From positions 62,001-126,000 of the forward strand of contig JAGVSM010001711.1 of assembly GCA_022494885.1 (NCBI GenBank): 64,000 nucleotides of DNA. The letters run 5' to 3'. Below, one piece after another: positions 55,176-64,000 of the stretch. Source of the stretch: Micrasema longulum. Taxonomy: Eukaryota > Arthropoda > Insecta > Trichoptera > Brachycentridae. The notes under the pieces are model-generated. The model had not been told where the DNA came from and did no database searches. It worked only from the letters and a program-made list of their open reading frames with translations. The translations under genes were made by a program, and so were the position numbers. Positions within the stretch are counted from its first letter, which is position 1; the number at the start of each line of letters is the position of its first letter.

Positions 55176-55976
55176 CTATGATTAATCATAAAAATAATGT
55201 GACCTCACGGGGGTTTCCCGTGCCGAGGACACTTAACAATATACTTTTTTTTTAAATATTTTTACATCCCACCTTCGAATTTGATGTAAGTACATCGGTT
55301 TGTCCCGACTGTATACCTCGATACGCATATATACGCATTAAAAGTGTCAAAAAATTTGCTCCACCTTACAATTGTTCCTATTGTTACGATTTATTTCAAT
55401 TTTTAACCTTCTGAGGTTGCCACATTTTTTCTTAAATGCCTATTAAAAATGTGAGAGAGAAATCAGCCAATTTCGAAGTCGAATTAAATTCTGACATAAC
55501 TGTCACTTTAATAAAACGAACGTCTAGATGTGAAAATAATGCCGCTAGATTCTGACTTATTTACAAATAAGACTATCTAGCCGTTAGAAAGTTACCAGTC
55601 TAAAAAAAATATTTTGTTATTTTATTTTTTCCATCTGTTTTACTATCTTTCCGAGTGTTAAAGAAGCCGGCTTTGTTACCGCTCAGTTGATAAATACAGA
55701 CGATCGTTAAGCATACCATGGTAATCGTCAAAAGTCATAGAAAAATCATGTTCAAGTGAGCATTTTTTGCTTGAATTTGGATTTATTGGAGTTGGCACTT
55801 TTTATCACGGAAGCCTATTTAAAACATAAATGAGAACTATTTTAAATTCGAATGAAATAAGGAACCCGGACTAAATTTTCAGGGTTATTCATTGGTTGAA
55901 TTCGATCATATAACGTAAAGATGACAAGTCGGTAGAACATACCGAGGTAGATAAATATAGTACAGAATTTAAATGT

Positions 55977-56021
55977 ACCGTCTTAATACGTACAGATGAA
56001 GATTGCGTTCATAATCGCGGC
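55977..56021 (+). repeat. 45-bp module, copy 3, with a possible coding start
   Basis: It matches the 7516-7560 module at 39 of 45 positions. The ATG at 55996 opens MKIAFIIAAQAYFLSFF, signal-peptide-like, and the frame meets GTCAGGGTAAGT at about 56065, a good splice-donor context. It lies just inside the left arm of the foldback element. A real exon cannot be shown from this window. Confidence 0.4.
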
Positions 56022-56918
56022 ACAGGCCTATTTTTTATCATTTTTTAATTTTTTTTATCATAGGCGTCAGGGTAAGTCCCGTGTTATTTTTATGTTTTTT
56101 TTTGTTGTCTTTGTATTCTTGTTATGTCTACCTTGTAACTGGTTTCCTAGAAGGCAATCGCGTAGCTCAGATTGCTTGCTAAAAAATCCATGTTAAGTGC
56201 GTAATAATAATTACACAAGATCGTATTAAATTATAAGCAGCATTAAGAGTAAATACAAAACAAAAGTAATAGTCTAACAACATTTGTATAAATCATTTTG
56301 ACAGAGCGATATTACCAGCATTGAAAAAGAGGAGAGGAGAGAAAAAAACCTCTTCGCATTTATTACTTTACCGCCATCTTGTAGATTATATTATGCACAA
56401 ACATTACACGTACAAAAAAGATTACTTATATTTTTGTTGATTGAATAAAGTGGAGGTTATATTTTTTTTTTCTGTAATTAGGATTTTTTAAATAAATAGT
56501 CGTTTTTAGACAACACGGAATGAATTTGCAGGTATCTAGTTTTGATGAAATATTACATAATATGATCTTAAATTTATACTTGAATCACTAATTTTGTGAT
56601 GCAAGAGGTCTCAGGTTCGGGAAGGGAATGATGACCACGGATTTTGTGGTTATTCGTTATAAACCACCGTTTTTTTAACCTCTAATTATTTTTTCTTTAC
56701 CGACCGATTTTAAAGCAAATATTCACAAAAAAATCGAGATAAATCGATTAATTTAATTTTGATAGTATGAACTTTTTCAAAGATTTATATATTTTTTATT
56801 ACGGTACGTAAAATATTTATTTCTTTATTTATTATCATAGAAATCAAAGTATTTTAATAAAATAAAAAGATATAAGTAAAGAATATAGGGCCTCACTTAT
56901 AAACTTGGCATAAAATTA

Positions 56919-57018
56919 GGCCTAGGCATAGTGGTAGAATAAGGATAGGAATACTATCCTTATTTTATTGGTACAATAATGAGGGTATTCCCATCTTAAT
57001 TTAACCACTATGCCTAAG
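56919..57018. repeat. 100-bp hairpin at the centre of the foldback element
   Basis: GGCCTAGGCATAGTGGTAGA and its reversed partner TTAACCACTATGCCTAAG flank inner GGAATAC/GTATTCC; arms of about 36 bp. Confidence 0.65.
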
Positions 57019-57374
57019 CGTCAACTTCGGTATGCTTTTCCGACTTATCATCTCTGACGTCAGATGATCGAATTCAACCAATAAGTAACATCGAAAATTT
57101 ACTCCGCGTTCCTTACTTAATTAAAATATAAAATATTTCTCATTCATACTTTAAATAGGCTTTGATAAAAAGTGTCCACTTAAAAGCGATTATAAACTCA
57201 AACAAATCCCATTTAAAGCAAAAAATGGTCGCTTGAACATGATTTTTATACAGCTTTTGATTATTACAATGTTTTTGCGGCTAGATGCTCTTAAATGTTA
57301 ATAACGGAAGCATCTAGCCAGTTCATCTAGCCGTTCGGATTTAAAACTGACAGTTTTGTCAGAATAATTAGAAT

Positions 57375-57465
57375 ACCTACCCACGCACAGGCCATGCTTA
57401 TGATAATTTTTTTTTAATGTACCAAATGTAAATAAATTGTAAAATAAAATAATAATAATAAATAT
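57375..57465 (+). mobile_element. LINE tail inserted in the right arm
   Basis: ACAGGCCATGCTTATGATAA, TTAATGTACCAAATG and AAATAAAATAATAATAATAA interrupt the arm between the sequences corresponding to ATTCTGAC and TCGAATTA. A short 5'-truncated LINE copy. Confidence 0.55.
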
Positions 57466-57924
57466 AATTCGACTAAAAACTTGTTTCTGTTTCGTATTTC
57501 AAATTAGCCTTTAAGAAAAAAACTGGCCATCTTATAACGGATAAAAAAATAAAAAAATAGTAATTAAAGCAAAAACTGCTCAGTGGAACAAATTCGCTCT
57601 CTCTTTTAATTAACAGATATGTTTACCATGAACCATAACATACTAGACCCGTCGGTACAGACCGATGTACTTACCTCAAAACTTAAAGGTGGGGCTCGGT
57701 GGTGTATCTTCGTAATCGCTTGGGAATTTTAACGTCATGGCCCTGATAAAACTATAGTATTTACAGTGTAATATTTTGATGTCACTAAAACTGCCACTAT
57801 AGGTAGTCCTGTATTCTTCGAAGGGTGCTATTCCAAATAATTATTCTGTGAGCACGGAATGTCCAAGACTGCAGAAAGACGAGTTTTACAGACAGGGACT
57901 CGGCGTATCGGAAACATTGCATAA

Positions 57925-58520
57925 AATTACAGTATTTTGAGTTTATCAAAATGTTTGTAGACAAAAGACTGGATTTCACCCTCTAGGGAGACATTAAGAT
58001 GAACAAATTACAACAGAGATGGAGAACATTTTAGAGAAGGGAATATGGTAGTCTAGGCATTTACAGAGCTTATGACCTGTCGTTGGCTGGTTTTTTATTT
58101 ATTTATTTTTTATTTATTTAACTTTTTGTACATAATGTTATTTGTACACTGGCGGGCTTATTGCCAAATGGCAATTTCTTCCAACCAACCAATTGTTTAA
58201 GTGGCCACTTTACACACTGTGTAACATTCACCATTTTGCCTATATTGAAACATTCATATTTCTTCAATTCTTCCATCCGTTGATTTTAGTGAAATTAAAC
58301 AGCCAAAAACCTTTATAGATGTGGGTGAGATTCCTCTGGCTGAATAATTTCACCTACCAGGCAACGCAAAATTTAAAAAAAAATCTTCTTATGGTACCAG
58401 TTAGTTTGATGAACAATGTTTTTTTTACGTCAATATATTTATAAACAGGCTGGATTTCCTCCCTAGAGAGTTAATTATTTTCCCTCTCTGTTGCAATAAA
58501 TTTAGATTACTCAATACATT
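57925..58520 (+). repeat. Family A repeat split by LINE-C tail
   Basis: 57925-58089 runs from ACAGTATTTTGAGTTTATC to CTGTCGTTGGCTGG. After the insert it resumes at 58196 with GTTTAAGTGGCCACTTTAC and goes on to CCAGGCAACGC, then a second partial monomer to 58520. Confidence 0.88.
58091..58195 (-). mobile_element. LINE-C 3' terminus inserted in family A
   Basis: TTTTTATTTATTTATTTTTT, then AACTTTTTGTACATAATG, GGCTTATTGCCAAATGGCAA and CCAACCAACC are the exact reverse of 30.70-30.80 kb. Only about 100 bp of LINE-C was copied. Confidence 0.85.
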
Positions 58521-59098
58521 GTTAATGTCTACTTCTACTTAGGCGAAAGCGCTCGCTGGTCAATTAAAAGGAAACAAAACTTAACCAAGGATTTACAACA
58601 ACAAAAAATTAGCTATGCAGTTTTATCCAGAAATATTTACAAAAAATCAGTATTATAAATTATCTATAAATAATGCTTGATAAAATATCTGGAGGTCTTT
58701 CCACCGTAAAAGCCAAATGCGCCAACCACTTCTTCAAGAGCCAGATAAATAATTTGTACTTAATTTTACAATAATAATGGTTTATGGTATGAGAGATTGA
58801 TTGACTGTATAAACGCGATGAATTATCGACCACGATCGAGCTTATTCTGAAACTAACATAGGGACGAACCGAAGTGTTGTTATAATCCTTTTTCCTTATA
58901 ATTCAAGTTGGTAAGTTTCACTGCACTTGGACTTTGATTAATGACTCCGAATTTCATATGTAATCAACAATATTGATACATTGAGATGATTACATTCATC
59001 TGAAAAGAAATTTATTGATTGAATGGTTTTTCAATGGAAAACATTTTTGAGAAAGGGATTATTTTTATTTGTTTTTATTGTTATAATGAATCGAGTAA
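58521..59098. other. Unassigned DNA
   Basis: CAATGGAAAACATTTTTGAG at 59033 is a tiny family A scrap; otherwise nothing. Confidence 0.4.
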
Positions 59099-59400
59099 CC
59101 TGCAGTGACAACCGTCATCAAACAGAGGCGATACGTCTGGCTGGGCCATATATTAAGGATGCCTCCCGATTCCCCGAAAGCCTACTTTACAAGACATCGG
59201 GTTCACGCGGTCCAGGGCTCCGATTACAATGGGAAGTTAACATTTATCTTCAATATTATCTACAAAGTAAAATTAAGTTTTCTGTATGGAAAGCAGAATA
59301 TGCACACAACTTTTTCTTCTAAACATGTTCAATTATAGGTTACCGACGAATATACTTTAAATTTTCATGTAAGTATACTTATTTTCATACACAAGTATAG
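59099..59400 (+). pseudogene. LINE-H protein end and 3' UTR
   Basis: The frame reads TTVIKQRRYVWLGHILRMPP, DSPKAYFTRHRVHAV. It matches 'TTVIKRRLYGWLGYVLRMP' in LINE-H at 54.6 kb. The sequence from GGGAAGTTAACATTTATC onward is shared with 11.31-11.48 kb. Confidence 0.7.
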
Positions 59401-59582
59401 GGTTTTCTTTATAGACAGTCGAAGATAACTCTTTTAAATTCCCATTGTGATCGGGAGCCTGGACGTCCACGGCTGGCAGTTCGTCGGTAGTTTACTTCTA
59501 AACTACGGGACGTGAAACTGACTTGGAAGGCGATTTTGTGGATATCATATGCTCCATCTAGGGAGTGGCCATTGATAAGTAA

Positions 59583-59700
59583 GTAATAGAGCTGAAACAT
59601 TTGAAATATTGAATAAATCAAATCATTTCACCTATTAAAAAACGCCTAAAAATATCTTATAAATTTTGGCTAGTTCCAGTTTTTTTTTTCAAAATAGAAA
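59583..59700 (+). repeat. Family A repeat, 3'-side fragment
   Basis: AGAGCTGAAACATTTG, ATCATTTCACCTATTAAAAA, CGCCTAAAAATATC and GGCTAGTTCCAG follow the end of the family A monomer with substitutions. Confidence 0.6.
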
Positions 59701-59702
59701 CA

Positions 59703-59932
59703 TTTTTAGATTAAGTTTTTCTACTGACATTTCTTGGTGGAACTGCATTTTAATTATAATAATAAAAATACTTTATAGTTTTATTCCACTTTTATTTATA
59801 ATTATTTTATTAATTTTTTACCAGTGATCGGGTTTCGTCGTGACCGACATCGTCAAACTGGTAATAATTATAAATAAAAGTGGACTAAAACTATAAAGTG
59901 TTTTTTTTATTATAATTTTTAGATTAGTTTTG
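59703..59932 (-). mobile_element. Second palindromic ribozyme-bearing element
   Basis: TTTTTAGATTAAGTTTTT on the left and TTTTTAGATTAGTTTT on the right look like a target duplication. Inside, arms of about 58 bp (from 59748 and to 59921; ACTTTATAGTTTTATTCCAC and its complement) flank a centre holding a hammerhead-like motif on the minus strand. No coding frame. Same design as 18813-19169, different arm sequence. Confidence 0.65.
59818..59864 (-). ncRNA. Hammerhead-like ribozyme motif 2 (type I, minimal stem III)
   Basis: Minus strand: stem I TTACCAGT (59864-59857) pairs over 8 bp with ACTGGTAA (59825-59818). The core strand TTGACGA matches CUGANGA except C3. Stem II is GTCG/CGAC with loop GTCA after one extra T. 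GAAAC, a three-base loop and ATC complete it; ATC in place of GTC disrupts the second pair of stem III. The best core of the three motifs and the longest stem I. Confidence 0.6.
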
Positions 59933-59955
59933 AAAAAACTACGTTTTTGTGATTA

Positions 59956-60105
59956 ACCCAAATATTTCAATTTTGGTACCATTTTCTCATAGTCGTAAAT
60001 AACCGTGTTAGAAAATGGGATGAAAATTGTCGTTAAGTGGGATTTAAACCTTGAACCTCTTGATCCGGATTCCACGTCGCTACCCACGGGACTACAATCC
60101 ATCTT
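59956..60105 (-). mobile_element. SINE3, divergent
   Basis: On the minus strand the order ATTGTAGTCCCGTGGGTAGC, GGTTTAAATCCCAC, CATTTTCTAACACGGTTATT and GGTACCAAAATTGAAATATT follows SINE3. Confidence 0.75.
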
Positions 60106-60740
60106 ACGTTACTCAAAATATTTTGGCTAACCATTTAGTTTTAAATCTTCCTTTTCTTACTTTCTTATTTCACATTTTTTTTAATTGATTAAAAAAATCT
60201 ATATTTTAGGTAATTACTAACCAACAAGAATCTAACTACGAGTATCATCTGTCGTCATCACGCTATCATAATAAGTGGACGGTGTTAACCAAACATGTGT
60301 TAAGCCTCACCAACATCAATTACCTCAATCAGATGTTGTAAAAAGTACCTAATACTCGTAGAACAAAAAAGTTGATTTAGTATTTATTATTTTTTAACAT
60401 AAAAAAATCACAAAATGGTGGGATAACACTTTTTACAGAACACCTTAAAAACTATTACCTTTGTAATAACAATAACTCAAAAATGTTTTAAACAATGTTA
60501 CATGCCAAAAAAAGTCTTTTTTTTTATATTAAATTACCAATAGCATATATTTTATTGTGATGAAAAAATTTTGAGTAAAAAAATGAAATTGAAATAAAAG
60601 TTTCATTTTCTAAACCAGACGTCAAAAATACCTTGGGATTTATTTCCAAAATGAATCCCCAAATTACAAAAAGTTAGCTGTCGTTTGTGATAAACAAAAT
60701 TTTGGCAAAGAAAGCGTCTTTTGCGGGAAACATTTTTGTG

Positions 60741-60921
60741 TTTTTTTTTTTTTTTTGCACCACAACAGGCCAGGAGGCCTAATTACAGTGGTGAATTACA
60801 TCACAGAGCACCCAGGCTTGATAAAAATCACATTTTAAATTTTGTGTTCTCACCGGGATTCGAACCCGGAACCTTCCGTGCGTGAGTCAAGCGTCTTGAC
60901 CACTACACCACGGAGGCCGCC
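60741..60921 (-). mobile_element. SINE1, reverse, near full length
   Basis: A T-run tail at 60741, then GCACCACAACAGGCCAGGAG, GTGTTCTCACCGGGATTCG and CACTACACCACGGAGGCCGC. Nearly identical to 10.32 kb apart from the tail. Confidence 0.92.
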
Positions 60922-60939
60922 ATATTCATCAAATTGAAT

Positions 60940-61535
60940 TATTTCACCTACATACTAGGCAACGCCTGAAAATATTATTTTCTTATCTTCTTATCTTATC
61001 TTATCTTATCTTCTCTTAAATGTTCTTCATCTCTGTTGTAATATGTTAATATGAACAGCTTCCCAGGGAGTTGAATCCAGTCCTTGTCTACAAAAATTTG
61101 GACAAACTCAAAATATTGTTGATAAATTACCTGGTCTATGAAGAAGTATAGAAATTGAAAAAATAATATTTTCAGGCGTTGCCTAGTTATGTAGGTGAAA
61201 TAATTCAATTAGATGAATCTCACCCGCATAAATAAGGTTTCAGCTCTTTAACTTCACAAACATCAACAGATGAAAGAATTGAAGGAATATAGATGTTCAA
61301 ATATAGGTAGAATGGTGAATGTTACACAGTGTGTTAAGTGGCCACTGAAACCAGCCATTGACAGGTCATAAGCCCTGTAGATGCCTGGACTTCTATATTA
61401 CCTTCTCTTAAATGTTCTTCATCTCTGTTGTAATATGTTAATATAAACAGCTCCCCAGGGAGTTGAATCCAGTCCTTGTCTACAAAAATTTGGACAAACT
61501 CAAAATATTGTTTTAAGTTTATATTTATCATTTTA
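60940..61535 (-). repeat. Family A tandem pair (392-bp period)
   Basis: CCAGTCCTTGTCTACAAAAA starts at 61077 and again at 61469, giving a 392-bp unit with a complete monomer between. Upstream the first unit is interrupted by a TTATC microsatellite (60985-61014). This is the best-preserved tandem arrangement of the family in the window. Confidence 0.9.
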
Positions 61536-61640
61536 CTGGAATAAAATAAAATAATAATAATAGTAAAGCAGTTCGTTTTGTACATTGTTTTTAGTCCAGT
61601 GGCGTGGTTTTTGGTTAACACATCGAGGCATTTACAAAGA

Positions 61641-62017
61641 ATTCATCATACTAACTTTTTTAAGTAAGAATATCATTTTTGGAACATGATTCTGACACTA
61701 ACTCAAATTTTCCGATTCTGTGGCTCGACACTTTTTATGCACGACACCATTTGAGTATACGTATGAGAATCTAACAATATCAAAATCCTGTTTATTATGA
61801 ACAAGTCAATTGAAGCATGTACATGTTTTTTTATGTTTTATACACGTAAATCCGAAATAAAAATGATAATCATTATATTTCAGTCGGCAATCATCAAACC
61901 GCAAATGAGTAATGTTTATGTGTGTTTATAAAAAGAGTCATAAAGTAAGGATTAATATTACAATGTTAATGGAAAAACACAGTATGCAAACGCTAAATAC
62001 TAATGATTTTATTTATC
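61641..62017. other. Unassigned DNA
   Basis: Nothing recognised. Confidence 0.4.
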
Positions 62018-62117
62018 ATCATCATACTTTTATCCACACCTGAAAGTGCACAGGGTGATTAAGAGCAAATACAACGTTTTGATCATGAAGGTAAGGTGAT
62101 CAGTATTACGCTTTAGG
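62018..62117 (-). mobile_element. SINE2 3'-half fragment
   Basis: ATCATCATCATACTTTTATC, AGTGCACAGGGTGATTAAGA, GATCAGTATTACGCTTTAGG are the reverse of SINE2, degraded. Confidence 0.65.
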
Positions 62118-62129
62118 TCCAGAGACAGT

Positions 62130-62800
62130 TTATTTATTGATTTACACAAATAAGTTTATTGTACATTATTTGAGACAATAAGTCCCAACTCCATGGGACT
62201 AAAAGTCCTGTGTTGAGATGGGACATGCAATTATATGACACAGACACATGAGTATATCACCACAAATATAGGATTAGAGACATGAAAAATAATAATAAAA
62301 AATATTTAAAAAAACATGTATATGGTACATGGTACATCAATATGGTAAACAGTAAGCATTTGGAAAAGCATCAAGGAGTTTCCCATTCAAATCCCTCCCA
62401 CTAAGGAAAATCCAGTCCTTTCTTAAAAATAATTTTTGTCCTTGAGAGCTTAATACGTTCTTCCAAAATATTGAACTCTCTCGGTGCGATAAATGAGAGA
62501 TGTCTCTGAGCAAAAGTCCTACGGGTTTTGGGTATGACATAATTCATGCTCTGGGAAAACCTCTTACAAACATTTTGCTGAGATCTCTCCTTATTGTTTG
62601 ACCAGAAGTGTGTAAGTGCTTCTTTTAGGTACAGTTGTGTCATATCCAGCACCTTCATGTATTGGAACAGCTGTTCTGACGGGTATGTTGAAGGGCGCCG
62701 GAACATTATTCTCAATAATAATTTATGTGAAATTATGAGCGGCTTGAAAATGGATGCAGTGAAATATTGCAGAGTAAAACCACATTATAAACAAATTAAT
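62130..62800 (-). pseudogene. LINE-G RT C-terminus and 3' UTR
   Basis: The minus strand reads IISHKLLLRIMFRRPSTYPS, EQLFQYMKVLDMTQLYLKEA, LTHFWSNNKERSQQ, then PKTRRTFAQRHLSFIAPREF, NILEERIKLSRTKIIFKK, and a stop. 'R.IFRRP.TYP...LF....VLDM.QLY..EAL' followed by 'R....QRH.S..APR..N.LP' is a well-known LINE C-terminal pattern. The UTR has AGTCCCATGGAGTTGGGACT, which can form a stem-loop, and ends ATTGATTTACA / AATAAATAAA-type sequence at 62130. A 104-codon open frame survives. Confidence 0.8.
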
Positions 62801-62873
62801 ATTTCATTTCGACCTTGCTTGATTAAACCCGGGACTTTAAGTATGGTAGGCAAATGCCCCACCCACTCTACTA

Positions 62874-62977
62874 CCTGGGCTGGTATTCCAAACGCTCTCG
62901 TGGCCGTATTATCTCGTGTATTTTGTATGTAAACTGTTCTCTCGTATCACAAGAGTGGTTCAGAATACCAGCCCAGG
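62874..62977. mobile_element. CCTGGG-ended MITE, copy 3
   Basis: CCTGGGCTGGTATTC (62874-62888) and GAATACCAGCCCAGG (62963-62977) are perfect 15-bp inverted termini. The interior shares AAACGCTCTCGTGGCCGTAT with copy 1. Immediately upstream, 62815-62870 resembles a tRNA-like SINE head in reverse. Confidence 0.8.
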
Positions 62978-63039
62978 CGCATTATTCGTTCTATATATTC
63001 TCCCTAGTTCGAACATAATATATGCCGTAAACAGTCAAC

Positions 63040-63228
63040 GTCCGGGCCTGATTATTTATTTAAAACATTTATTTATAAGGATATTTTCACACTGCAATAG
63101 TTTCATAGTCCCTGTTCCGGCCTAACCTAATTTTCTTGTCAACAAAATGTCGAGATTCTCTGTGATTGGTGAGCCAATACATCGTCCTATGCACTATTGA
63201 GTGAGGCGAATAAGGGAATGATGATTCT
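63040..63228 (+). mobile_element. SINE2, 5'-truncated and diverged
   Basis: TTTATAAGGATATTTTCACA, TTTCATAGTCCCTG, TGTGATTGGTGAGCCAATAC, GCACTATTGAGTGAGGC and AAGGGAATGATGATTC follow the SINE2 body and end. Confidence 0.75.
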
Positions 63229-63740
63229 GATAATTTTGTGGTATACCAATAATATATCATTGTTTGCATATTAAATAAGTGCATTCAGTTCAATTATTCA
63301 TAGTCTCACGCAAATAAAATGTTGATCGAATTGATAGTGAAATGGTTAATGCATATTATAATTAATGAAATGCATTAAATTAAGCGCTCTTCTATGAATA
63401 AGTTTTTCCGTAAGCAAATTGTGTATAGTTGTCACTACCCAGATCCTATAGATAGATATTTTTATGTGCTTTGGTGTTAATTCATTCTAAAAGCTCGATA
63501 GTACAAATAAGTTATTTTTAGGTACTTTAGGCACTTTAACCCAATCGTGACGATGATCTTTTTTTTCTTTTCAAGCTGAAACTTTAATGGTTGTTATTAA
63601 AGTAAAAAAAATATAATTTTTTTAAATTCAAATTTTCGTTTTCCCACCCCCTGAGAGCCGCCAACAGTTCCATATACACAGTGTTTCAAAACCAGACCGC
63701 GAAACTTTCTCATGGTAAACTTGAAAAAAAATCCTAATGG
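63229..63740. other. Unassigned DNA
   Basis: No gene. 63670-63730 (CACAGTGTTTCAAAACCAGA) may belong to the element that starts at 63741. Confidence 0.4.
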
Positions 63741-64000
63741 TTTTTTTCCAAAAACTCTTTTTCCATAGTTTGAAAATGGAGTAAATCTTTAATTTCTCAG
63801 ACTAGCATCGCTTTCACGAACCCCTACCCCTCTTCTACATTAAAAGAAACGTATTTGACCAACGAAGCGATACGCACAGGACAAGGGAAGCGGCTGGGTA
63901 GGAAAGGGGAGGGGGTTTGTGAAAGCAACGCTAGTCTGAGAAATTAAAGATTTACTCCATTTTCAAATTGAAAATCATAAAAAAACGAGTTTTGGAAAAA
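63741..64000. mobile_element. Terminal-inverted-repeat element cut by window end
   Basis: TTTTTTTCCAAAAACTC (63741) to CACGAACCCCTACCCCT (63833) is repeated inverted from about 63905 to the last base, sharing GAAAATGGAGTAAATCTTTA, ATTTCTCAGACTAGC and GCTTTCAC. Arms are at least 90 bp around a 70-bp centre. The right end lies at or beyond 64000. Confidence 0.8.

Larger units (their letters stand above)
55262..57695. mobile_element. Foldback element with arms of about 670 bp
   Basis: The left arm (55262-55940) and right arm (about 57030-57695) are imperfect inverted repeats. Matching landmarks, left versus right reversed, are: CCCACCTT...GTAAGTACATCGGT; CTTAAATGCCTATT versus CTTAAAGGCTAATT; AGTCGAATTA; ATTCTGACATAACTGTCA versus ATTCTGACAAAACTGTCA; TTGAACATGATTTTT; ATGATCGAATTCAACCAAT. 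The right arm carries a LINE-tail insertion. The 1.1-kb centre has a 45-bp module, a SINE2 scrap (56597-56630) and a small hairpin. No transposase recognised. Outer ends and target duplication not fixed. Confidence 0.75.
60418..61640 (+). repeat. Unclassified long repeat X, copy 2 (interrupted)
   Basis: GTGGGATAACACTTTTTACA to GCGGGAAACATTTTTGTG (60418-60740) and GTGGCGTGGTTTTTGGTTAA near 61600 match copy 1 at 11858-12985. SINE1 and family A lie in the gap. Confidence 0.65.

Noticed and set aside
57688..57715. Another SINE1 head (GGTGGTGTATCTTCG)
   Set aside because: Only about 15 bases resemble box A; no box B or body follows.

Overview
The window looks like AT-rich, repeat-packed arthropod (most likely insect) nuclear DNA. 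Supporting signs are three different tRNA-derived SINE families, many 5'-truncated LINE reverse-transcriptase fragments, a dead mariner with D34D spacing, Helitron-like termini, TTAA-flanked and TA-flanked MITEs, Penelope-like fragments, and a short run of the insect telomere motif TTAGG. I could not recognise any host protein-coding gene, rRNA gene or functional tRNA gene. The longest coding signals all belong to decayed transposable elements, so this is probably intergenic or deep-intron sequence.

Layout. 0-5 kb: unassigned AT-rich DNA, a hammerhead-like motif near 0.93 kb, CR1-like LINE tails and a cluster of SINEs. 5-15 kb: a 33-bp minisatellite, scattered SINEs, a small inverted-repeat MITE and the first copy of a repeat that recurs at 60 kb. 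15-23 kb: many copies of the dispersed family called here 'family A', several split by younger insertions, and a LINE interrupted by a 357-bp palindromic element carrying a hammerhead-like ribozyme. 23-31 kb: an RTE-like LINE end, a Helitron-like element, a Penelope-like coding fragment, and a LINE nested inside another LINE that holds the longest open frame in the window (about 200 codons). 31-41 kb: mostly unassigned, with SINEs, a LINE end inside a SINE and a second Helitron-like element. 41-48 kb: the mariner copy, a LINE RNase H end, a piggyBac-type MITE and another LINE end. 48-55 kb: a reverse-transcriptase motif next to a Penelope-like fragment, a direct duplication around a SINE, and a LINE split by a SINE. 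55-58 kb: a 2.4-kb foldback element with arms of about 670 bp. 58-64 kb: more family A, the second hammerhead-containing palindrome, the second copy of the 12-kb repeat, a LINE end, and a terminal-inverted-repeat element cut by the window edge.

How the parts relate. Nothing here forms a pathway. The history is layered transposition: SINEs and LINE tails inserted into family A, family A inserted into older repeats, and a palindromic ribozyme element inserted into a LINE with a clean 12-bp target duplication. The most interesting content is the set of hammerhead-like motifs with two-base-pair stem III inside palindromic elements, in a window that also holds Penelope-like reverse-transcriptase remnants. 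Next are the large foldback element and the satellite-like family A.

Limits: all boundaries were read by eye, family names are by motif recognition only, and no database was searched. LINE letters (A, B, C and so on), SINE1-3 and family A are local labels.
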